Below, piece by piece: positions 36,838 to 46,531 of a stretch of 64,000 nt of DNA. Every line of letters begins with the position of its first letter. Within the stretch, counting starts at the first letter, position 1. The stretch comes from an uncultured Veillonella sp. (GTDB lineage: Bacteria > Bacillota > Negativicutes > Veillonellales > Veillonellaceae), in the NCBI RefSeq assembly GCF_905209685.1, contig NZ_CAJLUB010000001.1, positions 1 to 64,000 on the forward strand, given 5' to 3'. The position numbers and the translations under genes were made by a program. A model generated the notes under the pieces. It was not told the DNA's origin, did not search any database, and saw nothing but the letters and a program-made list of their open reading frames with translations.

Positions 36838-38142
36838 ATGTACTGGATATATAACGTATTACTCATATTTTATTGGATTGGCTTGATTCCGGTTATTCTA
36901 TACCGCCTTGCCTTTGAAGATGGATTTTATGAGCGTATCAAACAGAGTGCAGGCTATATGCCAGCCTCACTACTAAAGAAAATTGAAGGACGTCGTGCTA
37001 TTTGGATTCATGCTGCTTCTGTAGGGGAAATTGTAGCTACTAGTCCATTAGTAAAGGAAGTAAAAAAGGAATTTCCTGAAGCGGTTGTTGTGGTGTCTGT
37101 TGTAACTGCAACAGGCCATGCAATGGCCCATCGCATCATTCCAGAGGCAGAAGGAATTATTTTCTTCCCTCTAGATTTGCCGTATTTGACGCGTAAGATT
37201 TTGCATATTATTAAACCTATTGCTATCTTGCTTGTAGAAACAGAAATTTGGCCTAACTTCTTGCGTATTGCTCAATCAGAAAATATTCCTGTTATGATGG
37301 TTAATGGACGTATTTCTGATCGCAGTATGAAACGCTATAAATATATTAGTGCGTTCACAAAAGAAATGTTACGTTCCATTGAGCGTTTCTGTATGCAATC
37401 AAAATTCGATGCTGCACATATTGAAGTATTAGGTGCCCAAACATCTGATATTACCGTAACAGGTAATATGAAATATGACCAAACGTATGCCACGGTATCA
37501 GCTGAAGAAAAACAATCACTTCTTGAAGAGTTTGGCTTTGGTAATAATCATCCCATCATCATTGCCGGTAGTACACATAAGGGTGAGGAAGAAACAATCT
37601 TTGAGACCTTTAAACAAGTCTTACAAGAATATCCTCAAGCGCGCTTGTTAATTGCACCTCGTGAGATATATCGCGGTCATGATGTTCAAACGTTAGCGAA
37701 ACGTTATGAATTGAATGCTATTTGTCGTAGTGATATGACAGAGCCAGTTCATGAAGGAATACCAGTAGTTGTTTTAGATACTATTGGTGAATTAGGTCGT
37801 TTATATAGCTTAGGTGATATTATTTTTGTAGGCGGCTCTCTTGTGAAGACTGGAGGCCATAATATTCTCGAACCGGCAGCACATGGTAAACCAATTCTTG
37901 TGGGGCCATATATGTTTAATTTCAAAGAGATTTTCGCATTATTGAATTCTCGTCATGCTTGTGAACAAGTTAAAAATGGCAAAGAGTTAACCGCTATGGT
38001 GTTGCGCTTATGTAAAGACAAAGATTTGGCAACGGAAATGGGACAAAATTGTCTTGATATTATTTGTGAAAATCGCGGTGCAACACAACGTAATACACAA
38101 GAGTTACGTCAACTCTTTAAAAAACACCATATTGTTCCATAA
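36838..38142 (+). CDS. waaA: 3-deoxy-D-manno-octulosonic acid (Kdo) transferase
   Basis: GT30 enzyme that adds Kdo to lipid IVA. 434 residues, N-terminal membrane anchor (about 3-22), then two Rossmann domains. IWIHAASVGE with the catalytic Glu, LLVETEIWPNFL, GNMKYD, GSTHKGEEE, and SLVKTGGHNILEPAAHGKP are all canonical. Directly after msbA, so flippase and first core sugar are co-expressed. Whether it adds one or two Kdo cannot be read from sequence. Confidence 0.95.
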   Translation: MYWIYNVLLIFYWIGLIPVILYRLAFEDGFYERIKQSAGYMPASLLKKIEGRRAIWIHAASVGEIVATSPLVKEVKKEFPEAVVVVSVVTATGHAMAHRIIPEAEGIIFFPLDLPYLTRKILHIIKPIAILLVETEIWPNFLRIAQSENIPVMMVNGRISDRSMKRYKYISAFTKEMLRSIERFCMQSKFDAAHIEVLGAQTSDITVTGNMKYDQTYATVSAEEKQSLLEEFGFGNNHPIIIAGSTHKGEEETIFETFKQVLQEYPQARLLIAPREIYRGHDVQTLAKRYELNAICRSDMTEPVHEGIPVVVLDTIGELGRLYSLGDIIFVGGSLVKTGGHNILEPAAHGKPILVGPYMFNFKEIFALLNSRHACEQVKNGKELTAMVLRLCKDKDLATEMGQNCLDIICENRGATQRNTQELRQLFKKHHIVP

Positions 38143-38198
38143 GATCGATATGATTTATTAGATTCATCTATGATATTACATAATAGGAGGAGTCACCT

Positions 38199-39311
38199 AT
38201 GAGTGGGGAAGCATTATTCAAATCCATTGTTAGTGGTGAAAATCAATCCATATTAGGTGATATAGCTCGTTCTAGCTTGGGCTTTCTAAGTAAAGGTTAC
38301 GAAAAGGCTGTATCCATACGAAATGCTCGCTTTGATGCGGGCAAAGGTGTTACTAAAGTTACCGTGCCTGTTATCAGTGTTGGTAACATTACTGCTGGTG
38401 GTACTGGTAAAACGCCAATGGTGAGATTTATATGTGATGTGCTGGCCCGAAAAGGACTTCATCCTACCGTGCTTAGCCGTGGCTATCGAGCTGAGGACAA
38501 TAAGAAAAATATCATTATTTCCAAAGACGGTACGATGTTAGTAGAGCCATCTATCAGTGGTGATGAAGCATGGCTATTGGCTAAAGTATTGCAAAAATCT
38601 AATGTAATTATCGGCCGCGAACGGGCTCTATCGGCAAAAATTGCTATAGATGAGCTCGGAGCAGATTGTTTAGTTATGGATGATGGTTTTCAACATCGCG
38701 CATTAGCCCGAGATATTGATATCGTTCTTATTGATGCATCTAATCCATTTGGTTATGATCATGTATTGCCTCGCGGTTTATTGCGCGAGCCTCTCAGTGG
38801 GTTAGAGCGAGCTAATATTATTGTTCTCACAAAGGTTGATCAAGTGGCGCCTGGTGTTGTTTCCGGAATTCGTAAGCGTTTAGCGCATATGTTACCTAAT
38901 ACACCTGTATATGAAACAATCCACAAGCCTCAATGTATGTATACCTTAGAAGAGTGGGCTAATGGGGAACCTGGTTCTTCTGTTGATGCGTATCAAGAGC
39001 ATCGTATTATGGCTGTTAGTGGTATTGGGAATCCTCAATCCTTTACACAAACGATGACCGATATTGGGTATAATGTTGTTCATACAATGCCTTTTGGTGA
39101 TCATCATAATTTTGAAAATGATGATGTTGTAGATATTTGGAAAGAGGCATTTGCTCATCAAGCAGATGCTATTTGTATCACTGAAAAAGATGCAGTGAAA
39201 CTAAGTCAATTGCATGCAATTGAAGACTTAAAAATACCGATTCTAGTGCTATCTATTGGAATTGAATTTGTCTCTGGAAAGCAAGAATTCATAGAAAATT
39301 TAGAGATTTAG
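38199..39311 (+). CDS. lpxK: Tetraacyldisaccharide 4'-kinase
   Basis: Phosphorylates the 4' position of the lipid A disaccharide. 370 residues with an N-terminal membrane-associated helix. P-loop NITAGGTGKTP (about residues 67-77), LSRGYRAED, DDGFQHRALARDIDIVLID (Walker B-like, with DDGFQH), and late FGDHHNFEND are the LpxK marks. AGGAGGAG is 7 nt before the ATG. The 57-nt gap from waaA is the widest in this part. Confidence 0.95.
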   Translation: MSGEALFKSIVSGENQSILGDIARSSLGFLSKGYEKAVSIRNARFDAGKGVTKVTVPVISVGNITAGGTGKTPMVRFICDVLARKGLHPTVLSRGYRAEDNKKNIIISKDGTMLVEPSISGDEAWLLAKVLQKSNVIIGRERALSAKIAIDELGADCLVMDDGFQHRALARDIDIVLIDASNPFGYDHVLPRGLLREPLSGLERANIIVLTKVDQVAPGVVSGIRKRLAHMLPNTPVYETIHKPQCMYTLEEWANGEPGSSVDAYQEHRIMAVSGIGNPQSFTQTMTDIGYNVVHTMPFGDHHNFENDDVVDIWKEAFAHQADAICITEKDAVKLSQLHAIEDLKIPILVLSIGIEFVSGKQEFIENLEI

Positions 39312-39355
39312 TGTATAATAATAAGATACACGAATGACAGAAATGGGGTTTTATT

Positions 39356-40087
39356 GTGAAGTTTGGATGCGTTATTCCTGCTCGTTATGGTTCTACAAGA
39401 TTACCAGGGAAACCATTAGCGGATATTGCAGGTAAACCAATGATTGAACGGGTTTATGCAAGGGTATCACAAGCGACAAAAACAGAATGTACTATTGTTG
39501 CTACAGATGATGACCGTGTTTATTCTGCTGTTCAAAACTTTGGGGGAGCTGTTATGATGACAGATCCTAATCACCCTACTGGAACTGACCGATTAGCCGA
39601 GGTTGCTAGTCATTATACAGACTTAGATGTCATTATTAATGTTCAAGGTGATGAACCTATGATTGAGCCAAAACTCATTGATGACTTGGCCCAACTTTTT
39701 GAAGAAGATCCAAACTTACAGATGGCAACTGTTGCAACTCCTTTATTAGAGGATGAATACGATGAGCCATCTGCAGTAAAGGTTATTTTAAATAATCGCA
39801 ATGATGCGATGTATTTTTCTCGGTCCTTAATCCCGTATCCACGTCATGATTTTGTACGTGCTCCACTAAAACATATTGGTATCTATGCATATCGTAGAGA
39901 TTTCTTGCTAAATTATGCAAAGATGGAACCAACACCAGCAGAGCAAACAGAATCGTTAGAGCAATTGCGCGCTCTTGAAAATGGCTATACTATTCGTGTT
40001 ATTCTTACAGATAAACGATTTATCGGTGTTGATACACCGGAAGACTTAGCTCGTGTAAATGCAATCTACGAGCAAGAGGAGAAATAA
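39356..40087 (+). CDS. kdsB: 3-deoxy-manno-octulosonate cytidylyltransferase
   Basis: Activates Kdo as CMP-Kdo for WaaA. 243 residues. PARYGSTRLPGKPLADI at the start, DDDRVYSAVQNFGG, INVQGDEPMI with metal-binding Asp, and ESLEQLRALENG near the end are canonical. GTG 39356 is preceded by AATGGGG. A TATAAT at 39314-39319 may be an extra internal promoter, without a convincing -35. Confidence 0.96.
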   Translation: MKFGCVIPARYGSTRLPGKPLADIAGKPMIERVYARVSQATKTECTIVATDDDRVYSAVQNFGGAVMMTDPNHPTGTDRLAEVASHYTDLDVIINVQGDEPMIEPKLIDDLAQLFEEDPNLQMATVATPLLEDEYDEPSAVKVILNNRNDAMYFSRSLIPYPRHDFVRAPLKHIGIYAYRRDFLLNYAKMEPTPAEQTESLEQLRALENGYTIRVILTDKRFIGVDTPEDLARVNAIYEQEEK

Positions 40088-40906
40088 ATGAAAACAGTTC
40101 AAATTAAAGATATTACAGTTGGTGGCGGCAAAGGTCTTTTCGTCCTTGCTGGGCCATGTGTTATTGAAGATTATGATCGCACATTGGCTATTGGTAAACG
40201 AGCAAAAGAAATTTGTGAGCGCTTAGGTATTCCATATATCTTCAAAGCTTCTTTTGATAAGGCCAATCGTTCTAGCTACGGCTCTTTCCGCGGACCAGGC
40301 CTTGAAGAAGGTCTAAAAATCCTTGCTTCTATTAAAAAAGAACTCAATGTACCGGTGGTAAGTGATATTCACTCCATTGAGCAAATTGAACCAGCTGCTG
40401 AAGTATTGGATGTTTTACAAATTCCAGCTTTCTTATGTCGTCAAACTGATCTTGTATACGGTGCCGCTAAAACTGGTAAATGCGTAAATGTAAAAAAAGG
40501 TCAATTTATGGCGCCTAAGGATATGGAAAATGTCCTAAATAAAATGAAAGAAACAGGCAATGAAAATCTTATGCTTACAGAGCGTGGATTTAGCTTTGGC
40601 TATAATAATCTCGTTGTAGATATGAGATCCTTCCCAATTATGCGTTCCTTCGACTATCCTGTAGTATTTGATGCTACACATAGTGTTCAATTACCAGGTG
40701 GTGCAGGTACAAAATCCAGTGGTAATCGCGAGTTCGTACCAAACTTGGCACGTGCTGCTGTTGCTAGTGGTGTAGATGGTCTGTTCTTTGAAGTACATGA
40801 TAATCCAGAGGAAGCATTATCCGATGGTCCAAACATGTTATACTTAGATAATTTTGAAGCTTTGCTAAAAGATTTGGTAGCTATTGATAAAATCGTAAAA
40901 GGTTAG
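40088..40906 (+). CDS. kdsA: 2-dehydro-3-deoxyphosphooctonate aldolase (Kdo-8-phosphate synthase)
   Basis: Condenses PEP and arabinose 5-phosphate to Kdo-8-phosphate. 272 residues, TIM barrel. LAGPCVIEDYD, FKASFDKANRSS, PAFLCRQTDLV, and FDATHSVQLPGG are canonical. The ANRSS segment (rather than the Cys-containing metal site seen in some KdsA) plus the residue before it would decide metal dependence; I see no N-terminal Cys ligand, suggesting the metal-independent class. The ATG is the base after the kdsB stop. Confidence 0.96.
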   Translation: MKTVQIKDITVGGGKGLFVLAGPCVIEDYDRTLAIGKRAKEICERLGIPYIFKASFDKANRSSYGSFRGPGLEEGLKILASIKKELNVPVVSDIHSIEQIEPAAEVLDVLQIPAFLCRQTDLVYGAAKTGKCVNVKKGQFMAPKDMENVLNKMKETGNENLMLTERGFSFGYNNLVVDMRSFPIMRSFDYPVVFDATHSVQLPGGAGTKSSGNREFVPNLARAAVASGVDGLFFEVHDNPEEALSDGPNMLYLDNFEALLKDLVAIDKIVKG

Positions 40907-40918
40907 GGGCGGTTATTT

Positions 40919-41890
40919 GTGACTATTTTAGAACAAGCGGCACAGGTGCTTCATGAGGAAGCACGTGCTATTGAAGAATTAAGTTCTCGTTTGGATCACA
41001 ATTTTGTAAATGCTGTAAATATGATTTTGGCTTGTAAGGGCCGTGTAGTATGTACAGGGATGGGTAAATCTGGTCATATTGGTCGTAAAATTGCGGCTAC
41101 TTTGGCTAGTACTGGTACACCAGCACTCTTCATGCATCCTGGCGAAGGTGTGCATGGCGATCTAGGTATGATTACAGAAGATGATGTAGTATTAGCATTC
41201 TCCAATAGTGGTGAAACAGGCGAAATCATCAGTATCTTGCCATCCTTACGTCGCATTGGTGCTAAATTAATCTGTGTTGTAGGGAAACCAGAGTCTACAC
41301 TAGCTAAGAATTCTGATATTGTATTGCTAGCTGAAGTAGAACGTGAAGCTTGCCCATTGGGATTGGCGCCGACTACAAGTACTACAGTTGCATTGGCACT
41401 TGGCGATGCATTAGCTGTTTGCTTATTAGAACGCCATCACTTTACACCGGAAAACTTTGCCGTATTCCATCCAGGTGGTTCTCTTGGTCGCAAGTTATTG
41501 TTGACCGTAGAAAACATTATGCATGGTGGTGAAGATAATCCAACGGTATTCAAAGGTGCAACCGTTCGAGATGCACTCTTTGTAATGACAGAAAAAGGAT
41601 TGGGTGCGACCAATGTTATTGATGAAGACGGTCATTTGTTAGGCCTTGTTACTGATGGTGATGTTCGTCGCGGCCTAGATTCTGGCAGTAATTTCCTAGA
41701 ATGGCCTGTAGAGGATATGATGACATCTATGCCTCGTACGATTACAAAGGATAAATTAGCGGCGGAAGCTCTTCATTTAATGGAGAAAAATCAACCGCGC
41801 CCTATTACTGTATTACCAGTTGTAGATACAGATAATAAATGTCTAGGCATTGTTCATATTACGGATTTATTGCGTAGAGGCATTGTATAA
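40919..41890 (+). CDS. kdsD: D-arabinose 5-phosphate isomerase
   Basis: Converts ribulose 5-phosphate to arabinose 5-phosphate for KdsA. 323 residues: SIS sugar isomerase domain (about 35-180, with GMGKSGHIGRKIAATLASTG and FSNSGETGEI) followed by two CBS domains (about 205-320, including GLVTDGDVRRGL). ACPLGLAPTTSTT is typical of the KpsF/GutQ/KdsD family. GTG start with GGGGCGG upstream. It overlaps kdsC by one base. The location makes KdsD more likely than GutQ. Confidence 0.94.
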   Translation: MTILEQAAQVLHEEARAIEELSSRLDHNFVNAVNMILACKGRVVCTGMGKSGHIGRKIAATLASTGTPALFMHPGEGVHGDLGMITEDDVVLAFSNSGETGEIISILPSLRRIGAKLICVVGKPESTLAKNSDIVLLAEVEREACPLGLAPTTSTTVALALGDALAVCLLERHHFTPENFAVFHPGGSLGRKLLLTVENIMHGGEDNPTVFKGATVRDALFVMTEKGLGATNVIDEDGHLLGLVTDGDVRRGLDSGSNFLEWPVEDMMTSMPRTITKDKLAAEALHLMEKNQPRPITVLPVVDTDNKCLGIVHITDLLRRGIV

Positions 41891-42411
41891 TGAATATTCA
41901 ATGGATTGTTCTTGATGTTGATGGCGTACTATCTGATGGAACTCTAATCTATACATCGAGTGGAGAAGAGCTTAAGTCTTTTTCTGTGAAAGATGGCCTA
42001 GGATTAACGGCAGCTCGAAAAGCAGGACTTAAGCTTGCAATCATTACAGCACGGATATCTCCTATGGTTGAGCGACGTGCTAAAGAGCTTCATTTTGATG
42101 CACTGCTTATGGGGCATGCTAATAAAACAGAAGCATTAAGAAATCTCTGTAATGAGCATCAAATCAATTTAGAGGAAATTGCCTATATGGGGGATGACTT
42201 AAATGATTTAGGGGCTCTTCAAATTGTAGGATTACCGATGGCACCCAATAATGCGGTACCAGAGGTCAAACAATTAGCTAAATTTATATCTACCGTCAAT
42301 GGAGGCCATGGTGCCGTTAGAGAGGCTGTAGAATATATCTTGAAGAAACAAGGACTATGGGAAACTGTTGTAGCAGATTATGCACGAGAGGCCCATGCTC
42401 ATGGACAATAA
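41890..42411 (+). CDS. kdsC: 3-deoxy-D-manno-octulosonate 8-phosphate phosphatase
   Basis: HAD-family phosphatase that releases Kdo from Kdo-8-phosphate. 173 residues, the C0 type without a cap domain, which works as a tetramer. LDVDGVLSDG carries the nucleophile Asp9 and Asp11; ITARIS is motif II, and YMGDDLNDLGAL is motif III/IV. Completes a contiguous kdsB-A-D-C set that covers all CMP-Kdo steps from ribulose 5-phosphate. Confidence 0.95.
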   Translation: MNIQWIVLDVDGVLSDGTLIYTSSGEELKSFSVKDGLGLTAARKAGLKLAIITARISPMVERRAKELHFDALLMGHANKTEALRNLCNEHQINLEEIAYMGDDLNDLGALQIVGLPMAPNNAVPEVKQLAKFISTVNGGHGAVREAVEYILKKQGLWETVVADYAREAHAHGQ

Positions 42412-42424
42412 GGAGGTGGGCAGA

Positions 42425-43357
42425 ATGAATAACGAATGGCAATACCATTTAGTTAAAGGCATTAGTTGGCTTGTTTGCCGACTGCCATACAAGCTCATTT
42501 TGCTCATAGGCGCTAGTCTAGGGCCCGTATATGGCCTCATAGCGAAGAAGCAAAAACTTAGAGGTATAAAAAATATAAAGATTGGCATGAACATGAATGA
42601 TCAAGAGGCAGAACAATTAATTGAAAAGTTGTTCAAGAATCTTGGCCGTAGTGTTATGGAAGTCTTATATATGCCAAATCTGACAAAGTCCTTTATCAAT
42701 AAACATATTGAAATGCGAGGCGTAGAACATTTAGAGAAAGCCATCGCTGAAGATAAAGGTGTCATTGTTCTTACTGGACATGTTGGCAACTGGGAATGGA
42801 TGGGGGCTGCCATGGCTGCTCATGGATATCCATCTACTACAATTGTTAAGAAACAACCTAATGCACAATTTACACGTCTCATGAATGAATATCGTGAGAT
42901 GGTAGGTCTTGATGTGTTTGCTAGCGGTGGTAATGAAATCGTTTCTGCTGCTAAGGCGTTAAAAAAGAAAAAATTACTTGGTTTTTTAGCTGACCAAGAT
43001 GGTTATATTAATGGCTTACCTGTTCCGTTTTTGGGGCAGGACTCTTCAGCGGTTATAGGACCAGCTACATTTGCAAAAAAATTTGGCTCTCCAGTAGTTC
43101 CAATTTTTGCATCTCGTAAGCCTGAAGGTGGTCATATTGTACATATTTTACCAGCCTTACATTATGTTGATACAGGTGATGAAGATGTAGATATGTACCG
43201 CTTGACTGAAGAATGTGTACGCGTTACAGAAGAATTTATTAAGGAACATCCAGATGAGTGGCTATGGTTCCAACATCGTTGGATGACTAAGATGGATCAA
43301 ATTATTGATTATGATAAGAAGGTAGCTGCACGGGAGAGGGCACATGAAAAACAATAA
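42425..43357 (+). CDS. Lipid A late acyltransferase, LpxL/LpxM family (second copy)
   Basis: 310 residues with N-terminal anchor (about 11-40). Catalytic HX4E is HVGNWE (His119, Glu124); LADQDGYINGLPVPFLGQDSSAV and the ending WLWFQHRWMTK are family marks. ATG 42425 is chosen for AAGGAGGTGGG upstream; the longer frame back to 42380 would overlap kdsC. With the gene at 29536 it gives two secondary acyltransferases, enough for hexa-acylated lipid A. Which one is LpxL and which LpxM is not decided by sequence. It overlaps lptC by 14 bp. Confidence 0.9.
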   Translation: MNNEWQYHLVKGISWLVCRLPYKLILLIGASLGPVYGLIAKKQKLRGIKNIKIGMNMNDQEAEQLIEKLFKNLGRSVMEVLYMPNLTKSFINKHIEMRGVEHLEKAIAEDKGVIVLTGHVGNWEWMGAAMAAHGYPSTTIVKKQPNAQFTRLMNEYREMVGLDVFASGGNEIVSAAKALKKKKLLGFLADQDGYINGLPVPFLGQDSSAVIGPATFAKKFGSPVVPIFASRKPEGGHIVHILPALHYVDTGDEDVDMYRLTEECVRVTEEFIKEHPDEWLWFQHRWMTKMDQIIDYDKKVAARERAHEKQ

Positions 43358-43880
43358 AAAATTAATTGCCATTGTGGCCGCTATAGTGTTGGCTCTAATT
43401 GGTCTTATCGTATATATTATGAAAGACTCTGGTGATGTTAGTACCACTCAAAATCAGAATGGACAACTTGTTAACTTCCAAGGAGCTGACTTACAAGAGG
43501 AAAAAGATGGCAAGCTAGTGTGGGCTTTATCAGCTGAAAAGATTGAATATGACCCACGTACAAAAGCTATTGTCCTGACTAATTTAAAAGGTCTTTTCTA
43601 TCAAGATGATGTTACGACAACAATTACAGCACCTCATGCCGTATTGACAGGCGATCGCAATTCCCTTGATATTGATCAAGGTGTTACAGCCACAAATACT
43701 GATGGTGCCGAGTTTAAAACCGATGCACTTCATTTTGATAATAAGACAAAAACGTTGACATCTAAATCTGCTTTTACTTATAACAGTAAAGATATAACAT
43801 TAACTGGTGATAAACTTGAAGGCAACATGTCCTTGAAGAAAATTAAAGCTATTGGTAATGCGAAGTTAACGAAGAAGTAA
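43344..43880 (+). CDS. lptC: LptC-type LPS export protein
   Basis: Periplasmic, membrane-anchored bridge component that receives LPS from LptB2FG and passes it to LptA. 178 residues: N-terminal helix (about 6-24, LIAIVAAIVLALIGLIVYI), then a beta-jellyroll (about 45-175) with YDPRTKAIVLTNLKGLFYQD and repeated strand pairs. Identity rests on the fold pattern and on lptA and lptB following. It overlaps the acyltransferase by 14 bp and ends one base into the next frame. Confidence 0.88.
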   Translation: MKNNKKLIAIVAAIVLALIGLIVYIMKDSGDVSTTQNQNGQLVNFQGADLQEEKDGKLVWALSAEKIEYDPRTKAIVLTNLKGLFYQDDVTTTITAPHAVLTGDRNSLDIDQGVTATNTDGAEFKTDALHFDNKTKTLTSKSAFTYNSKDITLTGDKLEGNMSLKKIKAIGNAKLTKK

Positions 43881-43894
43881 TGCGAGGAAATATA

Positions 43895-44614
43895 ATGAAT
43901 AAGAAAAAACAGATTGGTATGGCTATCTTAGCTATGCTTATGACAGCATCTGTTACAGCTTGGGCCGCAAATGATCCTTTGACTATTAGCGCGGATACAT
44001 TATCTTATGATGGCAATACAGGGCGTGCTGATGCAAATGGTAATGTGGTAATTACACAAGCTGATAAAACAATGACTGGTGCTAATGGTTGGTACAACAC
44101 AAAAACTCAAGAAGCAAACCTTGATGGTGGCGTATCCATGATTGGTTCTGATATGGCTATGTCTGCTCAATCAGTGCATAGCTACAATAACAATAAGTTC
44201 ATTGCTAATGGTGGTGTTCATTTACAACGTAGTGATCGTCAAATTTTTGGCGATAAAGTTGAATACAATACAGATACAGAATATGGCCTTGTATCTGGCA
44301 ATGCTCGCTTGATTGCAGAAGGGACTACATTGACAGGTAATCAAGTAGAAGGTTGGCTAAAAGAAATTCGTGCAGTGGCACAAGGGGATGTAACATTCTC
44401 TAACCCAGAACGAAATGTATCTGGCTCTGCAGAACGTGCTACCTATACACAAACTCCAAATCAAAATGATGGCGTTGTACTTTTATCTGGTTCTGCTCAT
44501 GCTGTTCAAAATGGTAATGTGCTCAATGCACCAGAGCTCAAAATCCGTCTTGCCGATGATTCTGCTGAAACATTAGGTGGTCGTAGTACACTTATCATTG
44601 TTCCAAATCAATAA
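43895..44614 (+). CDS. lptA: LptA/OstA-type periplasmic LPS transport protein
   Basis: 239 residues. Signal peptide (MNKKKQIGMAILAMLMTASV, cleaved after WAA), then OstA-like beta-jellyroll repeats: DPLTISADTLSYDGNTGRAD, ANGNVVITQADKTMTG, NGGVHLQRSDRQIFGDKVEY. It polymerises as a bridge for LPS between membranes. ATG 43895 follows GCGAGGAAA; the ATG at 43880 lacks a site of its own. At 239 aa it is longer than E. coli LptA (185), which might span more of the periplasm. Confidence 0.92.
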   Translation: MNKKKQIGMAILAMLMTASVTAWAANDPLTISADTLSYDGNTGRADANGNVVITQADKTMTGANGWYNTKTQEANLDGGVSMIGSDMAMSAQSVHSYNNNKFIANGGVHLQRSDRQIFGDKVEYNTDTEYGLVSGNARLIAEGTTLTGNQVEGWLKEIRAVAQGDVTFSNPERNVSGSAERATYTQTPNQNDGVVLLSGSAHAVQNGNVLNAPELKIRLADDSAETLGGRSTLIIVPNQ

Positions 44615-44623
44615 GGATTAAAT

Positions 44624-45343
44624 ATGTATATAGAAACCAAAAACTTAGTCAAAACCTTTAACGGGCGCAATGTAGTAGACGGGGTTAGTCTACGCGTTGA
44701 TAAGGGGCAAGTCGTTGGGCTCCTAGGTCCTAATGGGGCAGGGAAAACTACATCATTCTATATGATTGTAGGCATTGAACGACCTAGTTCTGGTATCATT
44801 ACCGTTGATGGCAAGGATATTACGAATATTCCAATGTATAAACGCGCTGCTGAAGGTATTGGGTATCTTCCACAAGAAGCATCAATCTTTCGTTCTATGA
44901 CCGTTGAGGATAATATTCGTGCAATGTTACAAACAACATCAAAGAAATCTGATGAAATTGAAGCGATTGTGGAATCCCTCATTGAAGAATTTCATATTGG
45001 CCACGTTCGGGATCGTATGGGCATGCAACTATCTGGCGGTGAACGTCGTCGTGTAGAAATAGCCCGTTGCCTTGCGTTAGAACCGAATTTTATTCTTCTC
45101 GATGAACCTTTTGCTGGTGTCGATCCTATAGCGGTTGCTGACATTCAACAAATTATTTTGCATGTTAAAAATCGAGGTATTGGCATCTTGATTACAGACC
45201 ACAATGTACGTGAAACATTGGGGATTGTAGACAAGGCTTATATTTTGAGTAGTGGTAAAATCCTCCTAGAAGGTACCCCTGAAGAAATCGCGAACAATCC
45301 AATCGCTCGTGAGCATTACTTAGGGGATAACTTTAGATTATAG
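44624..45343 (+). CDS. lptB: LPS export ABC ATPase
   Basis: Cytoplasmic ATPase that powers LPS extraction. 239 residues. Walker [18 protein letters not shown]-loop [10 protein letters not shown], signature [13 protein letters not shown], Walker [14 protein letters not shown] and switch [10 protein letters not shown] are textbook LptB. The gene lies 9 nt after lptA and 9 nt before the permease. Confidence 0.97.
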   Translation: MYIETKNLVKTFNGRNVVDGVSLRVDKGQVVGLLGPNGAGKTTSFYMIVGIERPSSGIITVDGKDITNIPMYKRAAEGIGYLPQEASIFRSMTVEDNIRAMLQTTSKKSDEIEAIVESLIEEFHIGHVRDRMGMQLSGGERRRVEIARCLALEPNFILLDEPFAGVDPIAVADIQQIILHVKNRGIGILITDHNVRETLGIVDKAYILSSGKILLEGTPEEIANNPIAREHYLGDNFRL

Positions 45344-45352
45344 GAGGGGACT

Positions 45353-46444
45353 ATGAGATTATTAGATAAATATATACTAAAAGCCTTTGTAGGCCCGTTC
45401 CTATTTGGGGTATTTGCTTTTACCAGTATCTTTATTGGTACCGGTACATTGTTTAGAATTGCTCAATATATTACTGAATATGGGGCTCCATTATTGCTTG
45501 TTATGAAAGCCTTTGTATTGGCTTTACCAAGCATTGTTATCTTAACATTCCCTATGTCAGTTTTATTGGCTTCTCTTATGACCTTTAGTCGTTTGAGTAG
45601 CACCAGTGAAATTGTTGTTATGCGTGCCGGTGGTCTTAGCTTTTTACGTTTAGCGATGCCGGTATATATCATCGCTCTCATCATCTCAATTGGGGCTGTC
45701 GCATTTAATGAATTTGTTGTACCACGTACAAATAATATGTATCAAACAATTGTACGGGAACAGATTATGAAAAATGCATCACCTCAAACACAAAATCATA
45801 TCGTTTTAAAAACGATGAATGGTAATGATTTAGGTACATTGATGTATGCTAAAAGCTACAATGCAGAAACTAAAAAGTTAAGCATGATTACGGTGCAACA
45901 ATTTGGTGAAGGTGGCAAGCTACAACAGGTTGAAAATGCAGATACTGCCGTTTGGAATGGTCAATATTGGGTGATGCAAAACGGCATCATTTATGATATT
46001 TCCGCTGGTGATGGTGTAGAACGTACAATGAAATTCAAGGAGCAATCCTTGCCAATTAAATCTGCACCAAAGGATATTCAACAAGATCAACGTAAACCAG
46101 AAGAATTAACAATCAAAGAATTACGTCATCAAATTAAAGCGTATAAGGCGGCGTATACGAATGCAAATAAACTAGAAATGGAAATGTACCAACGTTTTAC
46201 AATTCCATTAGCTAGCTTTGTATTTGCTCTTGTAGGTGCTCCATTAGGCCTTCAAAAACAACGCTCTAGCTCATCTATTGGCTTTGGTATCAGTATTTTA
46301 ATCATCTTTATCTACTATGGTGTGATGACATTTGCTGGTGCATTAGGTAAAGGTGGTGCATTGCCGACTGTATTTGCCGCATTAATTCCAGATACATTAG
46401 GTATCATTGCCGGTTTATATTTAAATTGGCGTGTATCCAAGTAA
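45353..46444 (+). CDS. LptF/LptG-family LPS export permease (single copy here)
   Basis: Inner-membrane subunit of the LPS extractor. 363 residues: three N-terminal helices, a periplasmic beta-jellyroll (about 125-265), three C-terminal helices. RLLDKYILKAFVGPFLFG and FPMSVLLASLMTFSRLSSTSEIVVM (key part SRLSSTSEIVVMRAGG, the coupling helix to LptB) identify the family; GFGISILIIFIYYGVM is in the last part. In E. coli two different proteins, LptF and LptG, form the heterodimer. Only one is seen here, so it either pairs with itself or has a partner elsewhere. GGAGGGG lies before the ATG. Confidence 0.9.
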   Translation: MRLLDKYILKAFVGPFLFGVFAFTSIFIGTGTLFRIAQYITEYGAPLLLVMKAFVLALPSIVILTFPMSVLLASLMTFSRLSSTSEIVVMRAGGLSFLRLAMPVYIIALIISIGAVAFNEFVVPRTNNMYQTIVREQIMKNASPQTQNHIVLKTMNGNDLGTLMYAKSYNAETKKLSMITVQQFGEGGKLQQVENADTAVWNGQYWVMQNGIIYDISAGDGVERTMKFKEQSLPIKSAPKDIQQDQRKPEELTIKELRHQIKAYKAAYTNANKLEMEMYQRFTIPLASFVFALVGAPLGLQKQRSSSSIGFGISILIIFIYYGVMTFAGALGKGGALPTVFAALIPDTLGIIAGLYLNWRVSK

Positions 46445-46531
46445 CTTAGCGTATAAAGAAATAAATTTGACTTACGAAATATCGTATTTTTGAACAAAAT
46501 AATTGTGTAATCTTAGGAAAGGAGGGACTCG

